A stretch of 64,000 nt of DNA. It comes from Stappia sp. BW2. GTDB taxonomy: Bacteria; Pseudomonadota; Alphaproteobacteria; Rhizobiales; Stappiaceae. Under the pieces are notes generated by a model, which had not been told where the DNA came from, did not search any database, and saw nothing but the letters and a program-made list of their open reading frames with translations. How positions within the stretch are numbered: position 1 is the stretch's first letter; each line of letters opens with the position of its first letter. The stretch is taken from NCBI RefSeq assembly GCF_008107695.1, contig NZ_VIRG01000103.1:62001-126000 (forward strand), in the 5' to 3' direction. The translations under genes and the position numbers were made by a program. This document shows positions 8,478-17,270 of this stretch, piece after piece.

Positions 8478-9278
8478 ATGTCTGATTTTCTCGCCGACCC
8501 TTTTCACCTTGGTTCTTTCGCAGAGCCGATCATCCGAGCCGTTCGACGCGAGCAGGCGGAACAACGGTCGACGGCGAGACACAGTCACGAGCGAGGCCAG
8601 TTACTTGGCAGCTTGCAAGGTGTCGTCAGCATCGGCACCGATCACGGCCATTGGCTCGTTCCGCCCGTCAACGCCATTTGGCTTCCTCCACGCGTCGAAC
8701 ACTGGCTTACCTCCCATGGCGCGTTTCGCGGCTGGAGCGTTTATGTGGCGGAGGTGGCATGTGCAACCTTGCCGGGGTCTGCACGTGTCATTCACCATTC
8801 CGCTCTCCTACACGAGGCAGTGGCCCGTGCGGCCACCTGGCCGGAAGGCCTCTTGTCACAGGCGCAGAGCCACATTGCCAGCGTCATCCTGGATGAGATC
8901 GCCTCAACACCGGAGGAACCTCTCGGGTTACCGATGCCCGCAGATCCAAGATTGCAGCGCATTGCACGGGCACTCGCGGATGATCCGTCGGAGCGGCGAC
9001 GCATGGCGGAGTGGGCCGCCTGGGCGGGCATTGCCCCACGCACGCTCAGCCGACGCTTTGGCTTAGAGACGGGGCTCAGTTTCAGCGCTTGGCGTCAACG
9101 GTCGCTTTTGCTACGCTCTTTGGAAATGCTGATTGCCGGAAAGTCTGTCACCACGGTTGCCTTCGACCTTGGCTATGAAACCGTCAGCTCATTCATTGAC
9201 TTGTTTCGCGGTCATTTCGGCACGACCCCTGCACGCTATCTGAACCGAGCCTCCGGCCCCGATCTTCCGAAACGATAG
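8478..9278 (+). CDS. AraC family transcriptional regulator
   Basis: Regulator of 266 aa with an N-terminal cupin-type effector domain and a C-terminal AraC double helix-turn-helix. The cupin contains RHSHERGQLLG near residue 33 and WLPPRVEHW near 74. The DNA-binding region covers about residues 160-260 and contains the conserved SVTTVAFDLGYETVSSFIDLFRGHFGTTPARYL pattern. It is divergent from the NTF2-like gene and convergent with the aminotransferase gene. The cupin subtype resembles regulators of efflux or metabolite genes such as NimR. The effector is unknown. Confidence 0.85.
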   Translation: MSDFLADPFHLGSFAEPIIRAVRREQAEQRSTARHSHERGQLLGSLQGVVSIGTDHGHWLVPPVNAIWLPPRVEHWLTSHGAFRGWSVYVAEVACATLPGSARVIHHSALLHEAVARAATWPEGLLSQAQSHIASVILDEIASTPEEPLGLPMPADPRLQRIARALADDPSERRRMAEWAAWAGIAPRTLSRRFGLETGLSFSAWRQRSLLLRSLEMLIAGKSVTTVAFDLGYETVSSFIDLFRGHFGTTPARYLNRASGPDLPKR

Positions 9279-9416
9279 ACACGTATTTCCGAGACCTCTC
9301 GCGATCGCCCAGTCAACCATCGGTCAAGCAGGTCCGTGCTACCATGCCGAGATTTCCCGCTTCAAGCACTCGACCCGGTCTTGCACCAGGTCGAGCGCAT
9401 CGCGGCGCGTGCCGGT

Positions 9417-10826
9417 TTACGCGAGTTCGAAGCCCTCCCGCACCAACTCGTCAGTGGTGCGTGTGATGGCGACACGCAATATTCTTGTCATCTCATCAAT
9501 GTGATCGCGCTGTATGATCAATGGCGGGGACATGACGCACATGTTGATGAGCGGCCGCAACAGCAGGCCCTCTTCCTGACAATGCTTGTCGATGCGCTGT
9601 CCGACCCGCATGTCGAGATTCAGCGGATTGTTGGAAACCCTGTCGGCGACGGCCTCAATACCGGCCATGAGTCCTTGCCCACGGACCTCACCCACCAGAG
9701 GAAGATCTTCCAGCGACTTGAGGCTGTCCTGAAAGTACGGGCTGATCTCTCGCACATGCTCCAGAAGGCCGTCTTCCATGAGCTCGATGGTCCGGATCGC
9801 AACCGCGCACCCGATGGGATGGCTGGAGTAGGTGAGACCATGCACGAACCCCGCGTCAGGATGATTGGACTTCCGTATCTCCGTGAGCAGCCGATCGGAG
9901 ACCATCAAGCCGCCAAGCGGGAAATAGCCGGCCGTCACTCCCTTGGCAAAGGCGATCATGTCGGGCTCGATCCCGAAAACATCCTGGGAGGCGAAGGTGT
10001 GGCCGAGGCGGCCAAACGCCGTAACGACCTCGTCGGAGATGTAAAGGATATCGTTCTCGCGGCAGAGAGCATGCATCCGCTTGATATAATTGGGGGTCGG
10101 CATGAGGACGCCGCCGCTCGCCTGAATAGGCTCGGCGATGAAAGCTCCGATCTTGTCCGCGCCCTCCTTTTCGATGAGGGTCTCGAACTCCTTGATGAGG
10201 AAGTCTTCAAATTCATCGACCGTCATATCCTTGGGACGGTGAAAGGGATTTGGGCAAGTCAGCTTGCGGACCATTTCGCTGGCGCCGTCCATCCAGTCGT
10301 GGTCTCGTGGCCTGCCGTTCAGCGACGCCGACAGGTAGGTCGAACCGTGGTAGGCCCCATCGCGCGAAACGATCAGCTTTTTCTCCGGCTGCCCTCTGAG
10401 ATTGTTGTAGAACTGCATGAGGCGCAGTCCGGTTTCAACGGCCGACGATCCGCCAGTGGTCAGGAACACGTGGTTGAGGTCGCCGGGTGCTCGGTCAGCC
10501 AGCATTCGTGCCAGTTTCTCGGCAGGTGAGTTGCTGGTGTACCAGGGAGAGGTATAGGTAAGTGAAAGTGCCTGATCTCGAAGAACATTGGCAAGTGTCG
10601 GATGCCGATGGCCCAGATTAAGGCACCACATGCCCGCAGGACCGTCAATCAAACGTCGTCCATCGGCATCTGTCACGTAGATGCCGTCGCTTTCGACCAT
10701 ACGGCCTCGCCGCTCCGCGCCCATCTCCTTTGCCACGGGTGCCGGTTGCAGCAGCGCGAAGTCTTCCACGTCATCGGGATTTGCTTCGATATTGTCGGTG
10801 GGCGCGGTATTGTTTGTTTGGGACAT
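9417..10826 (-). CDS. Class III aminotransferase, probable putrescine-pyruvate transaminase
   Basis: PLP-dependent omega-aminotransferase of 469 aa, a normal length for the SpuC/class III group. Visible elements are the GPAGMWCLNLGHRHP substrate segment near 62-76, TTGGSSAVET at 123-132, the cofactor-contacting Asp265 in ISDEVVTAFGR and the Schiff-base Lys295 in AFAKGVTAGY. It is divergent from a regulator that precedes a Pot-type polyamine importer, an acetylpolyamine amidohydrolase and an aldehyde dehydrogenase. The inferred role is transamination of putrescine or another diamine to an aminoaldehyde, which the dehydrogenase would oxidise. Other omega-amino donors such as beta-alanine cannot be excluded. 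GGGAGAG provides a ribosome site. Confidence 0.87.
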   Translation of the reverse strand: MSQTNNTAPTDNIEANPDDVEDFALLQPAPVAKEMGAERRGRMVESDGIYVTDADGRRLIDGPAGMWCLNLGHRHPTLANVLRDQALSLTYTSPWYTSNSPAEKLARMLADRAPGDLNHVFLTTGGSSAVETGLRLMQFYNNLRGQPEKKLIVSRDGAYHGSTYLSASLNGRPRDHDWMDGASEMVRKLTCPNPFHRPKDMTVDEFEDFLIKEFETLIEKEGADKIGAFIAEPIQASGGVLMPTPNYIKRMHALCRENDILYISDEVVTAFGRLGHTFASQDVFGIEPDMIAFAKGVTAGYFPLGGLMVSDRLLTEIRKSNHPDAGFVHGLTYSSHPIGCAVAIRTIELMEDGLLEHVREISPYFQDSLKSLEDLPLVGEVRGQGLMAGIEAVADRVSNNPLNLDMRVGQRIDKHCQEEGLLLRPLINMCVMSPPLIIQRDHIDEMTRILRVAITRTTDELVREGFELA

Positions 10827-11027
10827 AGGTCTCTCCCGGATTCATATCGTTCACCATCGTTTAGATGAGAGACATAGCGCCAATCTATCCAGGCACGCGG
10901 TATCGCCTGCCTTATTTTTCTGCAGCGGTTGCCGCGCGCCGCACCGGAAGAGATATTGGATGTGGCACTGTTTTCGATAGCAAAGCGAACTGCGCTGTGT
11001 CGGGAGGGGTCGAAAAGAGGTAACGCG

Positions 11028-11936
11028 ATGTATTATCGGTACAGTTATAACGATGCAGTTGAACAGGAGTCTGCCCTGCCGCGTTGGCATCAGGAATACA
11101 GGCAAATTTCAACCGGCTCCTATGACGGCCAGGTCTTGGCCTTGCGCATGCCGGGCGTCGAAATCTACAGAGAACAGATCAACGTCGCTACAGAACAGGT
11201 CTACTCCGCGCCGGAAGGCAGCATGGTCTTCTACTACTACCCCAAAAACGATATGACGCAGCTGATCCAGGGGGAAGAGATGTTGTCGAAGGCGGGCTTC
11301 GCCTTCGATTGGGTCGACCGTGTTGGCATCATGGATACGAACAGCGATCTGTTGATGGTGGTCGTCGATCAACCCGACATTGCGAGAAATCCCTCTGCTT
11401 TTTCAGGTTTTGTCTGCGGGCCGATGTCGGAGCAGGCCGACTTTCTCGCCGAGTGGCTGAACTCATTGATCCACATCGCGAAAATCACGAGCTGCGACCA
11501 TCAGCAGATGTCGATGAAGAATGTGCTGCCGGGGTTGATTCAGGATCGACTGGACCTTCTCGCGGAGAATAGCCAACTCATAGAGCCTCCGGCGATCGTC
11601 GAGGGCGAACGGATTTACAGGCGTTTGCGCGATCATCTGGAGGATTTCACACCAGAGCACATTCCCAGCGTTCGCTCGCTTGCGAGCGACCTGGGCATCG
11701 AAACGCATAAGCTCCGTCAGGTCTGCCGCGAATATGCAGGGCTTCCCCTCGAGCGGATGTTGATCTATTTGCGCCTGAACGGTGCAAGACGGGATTTGAT
11801 ATCGGCCCGGGAACAAGGAAAATCGGTGTCTGAAGTTGCAATGGATTGGGGTTTCATGCATTGGGGCCGCTTCGCAGGGCGCTACAAGTTGCTTTTCGGC
11901 GAAACGCCGTCTACGACGTTGCGACAAGGTCGATGA
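11028..11936 (+). CDS. AraC family regulator of the polyamine cluster
   Basis: Regulator of 302 aa. The N-terminal ~190 residues resemble the AraC-binding-domain-like sensor of OruR/FeaR-type proteins. The last ~100 residues form the double helix-turn-helix, seen in VRSLASDLGIETHKLRQVCREY and VSEVAMDWGFMHWGRFAGRYKLLFGETPS. Start 11028 (MYYRYS) follows AAAGAGG and is preferred over the upstream in-frame codon at 10929. It lies between the divergent aminotransferase and the pot genes and is the obvious local activator for polyamine uptake and breakdown (inference from position). Confidence 0.85.
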   Translation: MYYRYSYNDAVEQESALPRWHQEYRQISTGSYDGQVLALRMPGVEIYREQINVATEQVYSAPEGSMVFYYYPKNDMTQLIQGEEMLSKAGFAFDWVDRVGIMDTNSDLLMVVVDQPDIARNPSAFSGFVCGPMSEQADFLAEWLNSLIHIAKITSCDHQQMSMKNVLPGLIQDRLDLLAENSQLIEPPAIVEGERIYRRLRDHLEDFTPEHIPSVRSLASDLGIETHKLRQVCREYAGLPLERMLIYLRLNGARRDLISAREQGKSVSEVAMDWGFMHWGRFAGRYKLLFGETPSTTLRQGR

Positions 11937-12275
11937 TCGCCTCCAGCATCGTGCGTCATTGTTCCTACTGCCAAGGAAAACCCAGAATCACTAAAGGTGG
12001 CCGCAAAGCCGGCCGCAGCGATATCGATCGTTCCACCTCTCGGATCTGACCCGACCTGATATTCACCTTGCCTGCTTTCTGTGCAGCAGCCCTCCTGACA
12101 GGTGGATAGCGCTCGCCCCATTAGTCCCCCTACAAAAAACGTGACCGCTGGTGTCGTCGTGGAAGTTCAACGTGAACCTGCCGAGCAGTCGACCTTTGAC
12201 ACCCGCTTGCCACCGTCAAGTGGCCCTCGCGGTATCGCGCGTTCAATGAAAACACAAACATGGATTGGGGAACCC
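11937..12275. other. Intergenic region before the polyamine transporter
   Basis: 339 bases without a convincing gene. Open frames run through it, one in frame with the downstream binding protein from 12102, but they lack a ribosome site and read as low-complexity junk. It most likely contains the promoter of the potF-like operon. No clear -35/-10 pair or palindrome was found by eye. Confidence 0.5.
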
Positions 12276-13307
12276 ATGAAATTGCATTCAATCGCATTTG
12301 CAACGTTGGCATTTGCCGTGTCGACCACAGTTGCGTCGGCCGAAGGAAAGCTCAGCATTTACAACTGGGGCAATTACACGAGCCCTGAGCTGATTACCAA
12401 GTTTGAAAAAGAGTATGACGTCGACGTCACCATCACCGACTTCGACTCCAACGACACCGCACTGGCCAAAATTCGCCAGGGCTACACCGGATTTGACGTC
12501 GTGGTCCCCTCGCAGAGCTTCATGCCCATTTATATCGGCGAAGGCCTGATCGCGGAAACCAATCCTGGTCAGATGGAAAATGGCAAGAACATCGCAGAAG
12601 ATTGGGCCAATCCCGATTTTGATCCGGGTCGAAAGTACTCGGTGCCGTGGCTCTGGTACACGTCCGGCGTGACGGTGAACACCGAGGACTACGACGGCGA
12701 TGTGAACACTTGGGGGCTGCTGCTCGACCCACCGGAAAGCCTCAAAGGCAAGATCAATATCGTCCCTGAGATGAACGACATCATGTACGCCGCAATTCGG
12801 TATTCGGGTGGCGATTGGTGTTCCAACGACAAGGCGTTGCTGAAAAAGGTACACACGCTCCTCAAAGACGCGAAGCAATATTGGGCCTCCATCGATTACA
12901 GCGGGATCGAGAAGATCGGCACGGGTGATATCGCGGCGTCGCTTGACTGGAGTGGGTCCGCGCTCAAGCGCAGGCTCGGCAATCCGAAGATCGCGTTTGG
13001 ATTTCCCAAGGAGGGCTTCACCTACGGTTCCGACAACATCGTCGTGCTCAAGGATGCTCCAAACATGGAAAACGCAAAGCTTTTCCAGAACTTCCTCATG
13101 GATCCCGAGAACGCTGCACTCAACTCCGCCTACACGCGTTATCCCGCAGCTATCGAGGGGGCTGAAGACTTTTATCCGGACGACATGAAGGGTGCGCCCG
13201 AACTGTCTATCCCCGAAGCTGTTCGCAGCAATGGAGAACTGCTCCGCCTTTGCGATCCCGATACGACCGCACTGTATGGCCGCATCTGGCTCGACATCCA
13301 GAAATAA
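12276..13307 (+). CDS. Polyamine ABC transporter substrate-binding protein (PotF/PotD type)
   Basis: Periplasmic binding protein, 343 aa, with a signal peptide of about 23 residues ending VASA. The mature N terminus EGKLSIYNWGNYTSPELI is the hallmark of the PotD/PotF family. Acidic and aromatic residues for polyamine binding are plausible (YNWGNY, DFDSND), but specificity is not readable. Start 12276 follows GGGGA; ATG 12246 is an alternative with a worse signal peptide. It leads a Pot-type operon that continues with ATPase, two permeases, an acetylpolyamine amidohydrolase and an aldehyde dehydrogenase. Confidence 0.92.
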   Translation: MKLHSIAFATLAFAVSTTVASAEGKLSIYNWGNYTSPELITKFEKEYDVDVTITDFDSNDTALAKIRQGYTGFDVVVPSQSFMPIYIGEGLIAETNPGQMENGKNIAEDWANPDFDPGRKYSVPWLWYTSGVTVNTEDYDGDVNTWGLLLDPPESLKGKINIVPEMNDIMYAAIRYSGGDWCSNDKALLKKVHTLLKDAKQYWASIDYSGIEKIGTGDIAASLDWSGSALKRRLGNPKIAFGFPKEGFTYGSDNIVVLKDAPNMENAKLFQNFLMDPENAALNSAYTRYPAAIEGAEDFYPDDMKGAPELSIPEAVRSNGELLRLCDPDTTALYGRIWLDIQK

Positions 13308-13389
13308 GCGGTGGCCGGGACGCGGCTAAGGTCCAGCGGCATGTTCGCCGCCGGTCTGGCGGCGTCCCGAAGCTGGTGGAGAAATTGCG

Positions 13390-14487
13390 ATGAACACGAC
13401 TTCGGCAATCCGTCTTGACGGGCTGTGCAAGACATATGGCGTGGAACCGGTAGCAGTCCATGCCGTCAAAGATGTTTCGATTGAAATCCGGCACAACGAG
13501 TTCTTCACTCTCCTCGGGCCGTCAGGCTGCGGAAAGACAAGCCTTCTACGTCTGATCGGTGGTTTCGAATTTCCCACCAGCGGCTCGATACATTTGAACG
13601 ACGAGCAGGTCGGCGGCATGCCGCCCTACATGCGGTCGATCAACACGGTCTTCCAGAGCTACGCGCTCTTCCCACACATGACGGTTGAACAGAACGTGCG
13701 CTTCGGGCTGCGCATGAAACGATATCCTCGCAATAAAACGAATGACAGGGTTCGCGAGATGCTCGAGCTGGTCAAGCTGGATCATCTTGCGAAACGTCAC
13801 GTCGATGCGCTGTCCGGCGGTCAGCAACAGCGCGTCGCGCTGGCGCGAGCGCTGGCTCCCGAACCCAAAGTCCTGCTTCTGGATGAATCGCTTTCGGCAC
13901 TGGACTACAAGCTTCGCAAGGAAATGCAGGTCGAGCTCAAGGCACTGCAGGCCCAAACCGGGATCACGTTCATATTCGTGACCCATGATCAGGAGGAAGC
14001 CCTCTCAATGTCGGACCGCATCGCCGTCTTGTCCAGCGGCGAGATTGTCCAGATCGGCACTCCGCGGGAGATCTACGACCGCCCGGCAAATCGATTCGTC
14101 GCGAGTTTCATAGGCGACACCAATTTTCTCCCTGCCACCGTCGGCGAGCGCTCTGGAGTGCACGTCTCGGTGAAGATCCCTGGACTTGGTACCGTAGAAG
14201 TTCGGGAGCCTGACATCGATATCGAAACGGGAGAGGCGACCGCGGCGATACGGCCCGAAAAGGTGCGCATTTTGCAGGCCGACAGCCAATCGTCCGGCCC
14301 GAAAGCCACCGTAAAACTGGTCACCTACAACGGCATGGACACGTTCTACACCCTTGTGCTTTCCGATGGTGGCGAGGAATTGAAGGTACGCCAGCAGAAT
14401 CTTGATGGAGCGGAGACCGACTTCAAGAAAGGGGCTTTGGTGACCCTGGAACTGCTGCCCAATGCCGTCCGGCTGTTGTGGGACTGA
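13390..14487 (+). CDS. Polyamine ABC transporter ATP-binding protein (PotA/PotG type)
   Basis: ATPase of 365 aa. Walker A GPSGCGKTS, Q-loop TVFQSYALFPHMTV, signature LSGGQQQRVALARAL, Walker B LLLDESLSALD and H-loop VTHDQEEALSMSD are all present. The usual DEP after Walker B is DES here, as in many PotA proteins. A C-terminal TOBE regulatory domain covers about residues 240-365. GGAG lies 9 bases before the start. It ends just before the first permease and in some start choices overlaps it. Confidence 0.92.
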   Translation: MNTTSAIRLDGLCKTYGVEPVAVHAVKDVSIEIRHNEFFTLLGPSGCGKTSLLRLIGGFEFPTSGSIHLNDEQVGGMPPYMRSINTVFQSYALFPHMTVEQNVRFGLRMKRYPRNKTNDRVREMLELVKLDHLAKRHVDALSGGQQQRVALARALAPEPKVLLLDESLSALDYKLRKEMQVELKALQAQTGITFIFVTHDQEEALSMSDRIAVLSSGEIVQIGTPREIYDRPANRFVASFIGDTNFLPATVGERSGVHVSVKIPGLGTVEVREPDIDIETGEATAAIRPEKVRILQADSQSSGPKATVKLVTYNGMDTFYTLVLSDGGEELKVRQQNLDGAETDFKKGALVTLELLPNAVRLLWD

Positions 14488-14495
14488 ACGCGGCC

Positions 14496-15401
14496 ATGGC
14501 ACAGAATATCAAAGGACGCGGCGCCCCGGGGCGGAAGTGGATGCTGACCGCTCCAGCGTTGATCATCATCCTCGCCGCCGCTGCGGGACCTCTTCTTATC
14601 GTCGTCGTCTACTCTTTCCTGACACCAGGGGCATATGGCGGCGTAACCTGGGAGTTTTCCTGGGACAGCTGGGTCAAAGTTCTTTTTGAACGCGACCTGT
14701 TCGGCGATGAACTCACCCTGGCGACCGGTAATCTTACCATCTTTGCGAGGTCCATCTGGCTGGCCCTCCTGACGACAATCATCACACTATTGGCGGGATT
14801 TCCCACCGCCTATTTTATCGCCACGCGCCCGCGAACGCGCCGCGATCTGTGGCTGTTGCTGATCACAATCCCATTCTGGACCAACCTCGTGATCCGGACC
14901 TTCGCTATTCAGGACATCATCAGACAGGAAGGCCTGCTCAACACGGCCTTGATCAAGCTCGGCATCGTGTCGGAACCGCTGCAGATTTTGTATACAGACA
15001 CTGCAGTCCTCATCGGCATGGTCTATGTTTACCTGCCTCTCATGGTGCTGCCTGTTTACGCCAGCCTGGAAAAGCTCGACAGACGGCTTCTGGAGGCTGC
15101 CTCCGATCTCTACGCCAGACCGCGCTCCGTTCTTTGGAACGTGATCCTGCCGTCTTCCCGATCCGGGCTGATCGCTGGAAGTACCCTTGTCTTCATCCCC
15201 GCAATCAGCACCTACGTCACACCCATCATGCTCGGTGGCGGAAAAAGGCTGATGATGGGCAACTACATCGAGCTGCTGTTCGGCCAGGGCAAGGACTGGC
15301 CCTATGGTTCGGCCGTTTCCATTGTGCTCATGACGATCGTGATGGCCGCTCTTCTGATCTATGCGCGAGCGGGCGGACCCAGGGGAGGCGCTCATGGCTA
15401 A
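14496..15401 (+). CDS. Polyamine ABC transporter permease (PotB/PotH type)
   Basis: Inner-membrane permease, 301 aa, with six predicted helices and a long first periplasmic loop typical of PotB/PotH. The EAA loop reads LEAASDLYARPRSVLWNVILP at about residue 205. Start ATG 14496 is chosen; GTG 14478 in the same frame would overlap the ATPase stop. The 3' end overlaps the next permease by eight bases, consistent with coupled expression. Confidence 0.9.
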   Translation: MAQNIKGRGAPGRKWMLTAPALIIILAAAAGPLLIVVVYSFLTPGAYGGVTWEFSWDSWVKVLFERDLFGDELTLATGNLTIFARSIWLALLTTIITLLAGFPTAYFIATRPRTRRDLWLLLITIPFWTNLVIRTFAIQDIIRQEGLLNTALIKLGIVSEPLQILYTDTAVLIGMVYVYLPLMVLPVYASLEKLDRRLLEAASDLYARPRSVLWNVILPSSRSGLIAGSTLVFIPAISTYVTPIMLGGGKRLMMGNYIELLFGQGKDWPYGSAVSIVLMTIVMAALLIYARAGGPRGGAHG

Positions 15402-16203
15402 GAAATTCTCGGTAACCCGCCAGCGCGGCTTCAACACCATCGCGCTGTTCACCTTCTTCTGCCTTTATGCGCCGTTGCTGATCCTGGTCATACTGGCATT
15501 CAATGCCGGATTGAGCTCGGCGGACTGGCAAGGTTTCTCGACCAGATGGTTCTGGAGTGCCATGGAGAACCCCCAAGTCGTCGACGCATCGATCCTGTCC
15601 CTTCAGCTGGCCTTAACAGCTGCGTTGATCTCCACGGCAGTCGCCATTCCGGCCGCGATCGCGATGACACGCACAGCCCGTTACAAGGGTTGGATGTTCC
15701 AATACGCGCTCATCAGCCTTCCCTTGATGGTGCCGGAGATCGTGACTGCGGTCGCTCTTCTGATCGTTGTCGCGGCGATCAAGTCCTGGACCGGATATAT
15801 TGGTCTCGGTTACCTCATTATTGCGCATACCGCTTTCTGCATCCCGTTTGCATATCTGCCGATCAGGGCGAGGTTGGAAACGATGGACATCAATCTGGAA
15901 GCGGCTGCCAGCGATCTGTACGCCCGTCCCTTCGAAGCTTTTCTCCACATAACCCTGCCGCAGCTTCTGCCTGGCGTCCTCGCAGGGTTCATGCTGGCCT
16001 TTGTGATTTCACTCGACGATGTCGTCATCACCGAGTTCGTCAAGTCTCCGGGCCAGGATACGCTGCCGACGTACATGCTTGGCCAGCTTCGCAGAACCGT
16101 GACCCCAGAGATCAACGCGATATCAGCAATCTTCCTGCTGCTTTCGATCATGGTCGTCACCGTCTTCTTCATCCTGCAATCGAGCGGTCGCCGACAGCAG
16201 TGA
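15394..16203 (+). CDS. Polyamine ABC transporter permease (PotC/PotI type)
   Basis: Second Pot permease, 269 aa, six helices. The EAA loop is LEAAASDLYARPFEAFLHITLP at about residue 178, nearly the same as in its partner. Start 15394 (MAKKF) follows a strong AGGGGAGG ribosome site inside the end of the upstream gene. The ORF can be read from 15361, but that start has no such site. It completes the importer. Confidence 0.91.
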   Translation: MAKKFSVTRQRGFNTIALFTFFCLYAPLLILVILAFNAGLSSADWQGFSTRWFWSAMENPQVVDASILSLQLALTAALISTAVAIPAAIAMTRTARYKGWMFQYALISLPLMVPEIVTAVALLIVVAAIKSWTGYIGLGYLIIAHTAFCIPFAYLPIRARLETMDINLEAAASDLYARPFEAFLHITLPQLLPGVLAGFMLAFVISLDDVVITEFVKSPGQDTLPTYMLGQLRRTVTPEINAISAIFLLLSIMVVTVFFILQSSGRRQQ

Positions 16204-16233
16204 CACCTCCTTCCAAGGTTATTCGGTCAACAC

Positions 16234-17265
16234 ATGAAAACGATCTTTTCGGACAAGCAACTCGGACATCGTGACCATCACGAACTCTATAACGGCGAAC
16301 TCGTGCCGGGGTTCGAGACGCACGCCAGGTCTGACTTCATCCTGTCGAGCATCCAACGGGCGGGCCTCGGTCAGGTCGTTGAACCAGAGGTACACGACCT
16401 CGAAACCGCCAGGCAGATCCACGCGCTCGACTATCTTGAATTTCTCTCCAAGGCCTGGGACATGTGGGAGAGGGACGGCCGCTCAGGGACGGCGCTTCCA
16501 TACGCTTGGCCAAGCCGCGGACTACGTGGTCGCGTGCGGCCCACGAGCCTTGATGGCCTCCTCGGATATTACTCCTTCGATGCAAGCACCGGGTTCGTTC
16601 GCGGGACGTGGGAAGCCATCAAGGCCTCCCACGACACGGTGCTCACAGGCGCCGATTTTGTGAGTGCCAGCAACCTGGCTGCGTTCGCCCTTTGCCGGCC
16701 ACCTGGACATCATGCCGGTCCAGATTTCGCAGGCGGGTACTGTTTCATCAACAACGCAGCTGTTGCTGCCCAACGGTTCCGCAACTCGGGCGCCGAACGC
16801 GTCACGGTCCTCGACATCGACTATCATCACGGCAACGGCACACAGGAAATCTTCTACGAGCGCGCTGATGTTCAGGTCGTGAACCTGCATGCCGATCCCA
16901 GCTACGAGTATCCGTTCTATATCGGTGCGGCGGAAGAAAAAGGCGCAGGGCCCGGTTTGGGCTTCAATCTCAACTATCCCATGCCCGCGGGCACGGAATG
17001 GTCAGCCTGGTCGCAAACCCTCGCGCACGCACTCAAGGAAGTTCGCTCGTTCTCGCCGGACAGGCTTGTCGTTTCCCTGGGCGTCGACACGTTCGAAGGT
17101 GATCCCATCAGCCGCTTCAAACTGCGGAAAGAGCATTTCCATCAGGCGGGGGCCCTTATCGCACAACTGGGACTGCCGACGCTTTTCGTGATGGAGGGTG
17201 GTTACGCGGTCGAGGACGTCGGCGAGAACGTGCTCGCCGTGCTTCAGGGCTTCGAGAACGCCTGA
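16234..17265 (+). CDS. Acetylpolyamine amidohydrolase (class II histone deacetylase family)
   Basis: Zinc amidohydrolase of 343 aa that removes acetyl groups from N-acetylated polyamines. Active-site elements match the bacterial APAH/HDAC fold: paired histidines His159-His160 in PPGHHAGP, zinc ligands in DIDYHHGNGT (Asp196, His198), a second Asp in SLGVDTFEGDP and the transition-state Tyr in MEGGYAV. It sits 30 bp after the PotI-type permease and 5 bp before the aldehyde dehydrogenase. This order implies that imported acetylputrescine, acetylspermidine or acetylcadaverine is deacetylated, then transaminated and oxidised. The name aphA/aphB is used in Pseudomonas; orthology is not tested here. 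Confidence 0.9.
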   Translation: MKTIFSDKQLGHRDHHELYNGELVPGFETHARSDFILSSIQRAGLGQVVEPEVHDLETARQIHALDYLEFLSKAWDMWERDGRSGTALPYAWPSRGLRGRVRPTSLDGLLGYYSFDASTGFVRGTWEAIKASHDTVLTGADFVSASNLAAFALCRPPGHHAGPDFAGGYCFINNAAVAAQRFRNSGAERVTVLDIDYHHGNGTQEIFYERADVQVVNLHADPSYEYPFYIGAAEEKGAGPGLGFNLNYPMPAGTEWSAWSQTLAHALKEVRSFSPDRLVVSLGVDTFEGDPISRFKLRKEHFHQAGALIAQLGLPTLFVMEGGYAVEDVGENVLAVLQGFENA

Positions 17266-17270
17266 AGGCA

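Noticed and set aside
9369..9395. CTCGACC/GGTCGAG inverted repeat between convergent genes
   Set aside because: 7-bp arms, 13-base loop and no T tract; too weak to call a terminator.
9336..10529. 397-codon open frame on the plus strand
   Set aside because: Antisense to the class III aminotransferase, whose catalytic motifs are intact.
10829..10873. GTCTCTC/GAGAGAC inverted repeat before the aminotransferase gene
   Set aside because: One arm is simply the purine-rich ribosome site of that gene and the loop is 31 bases; not strong enough to call an operator.
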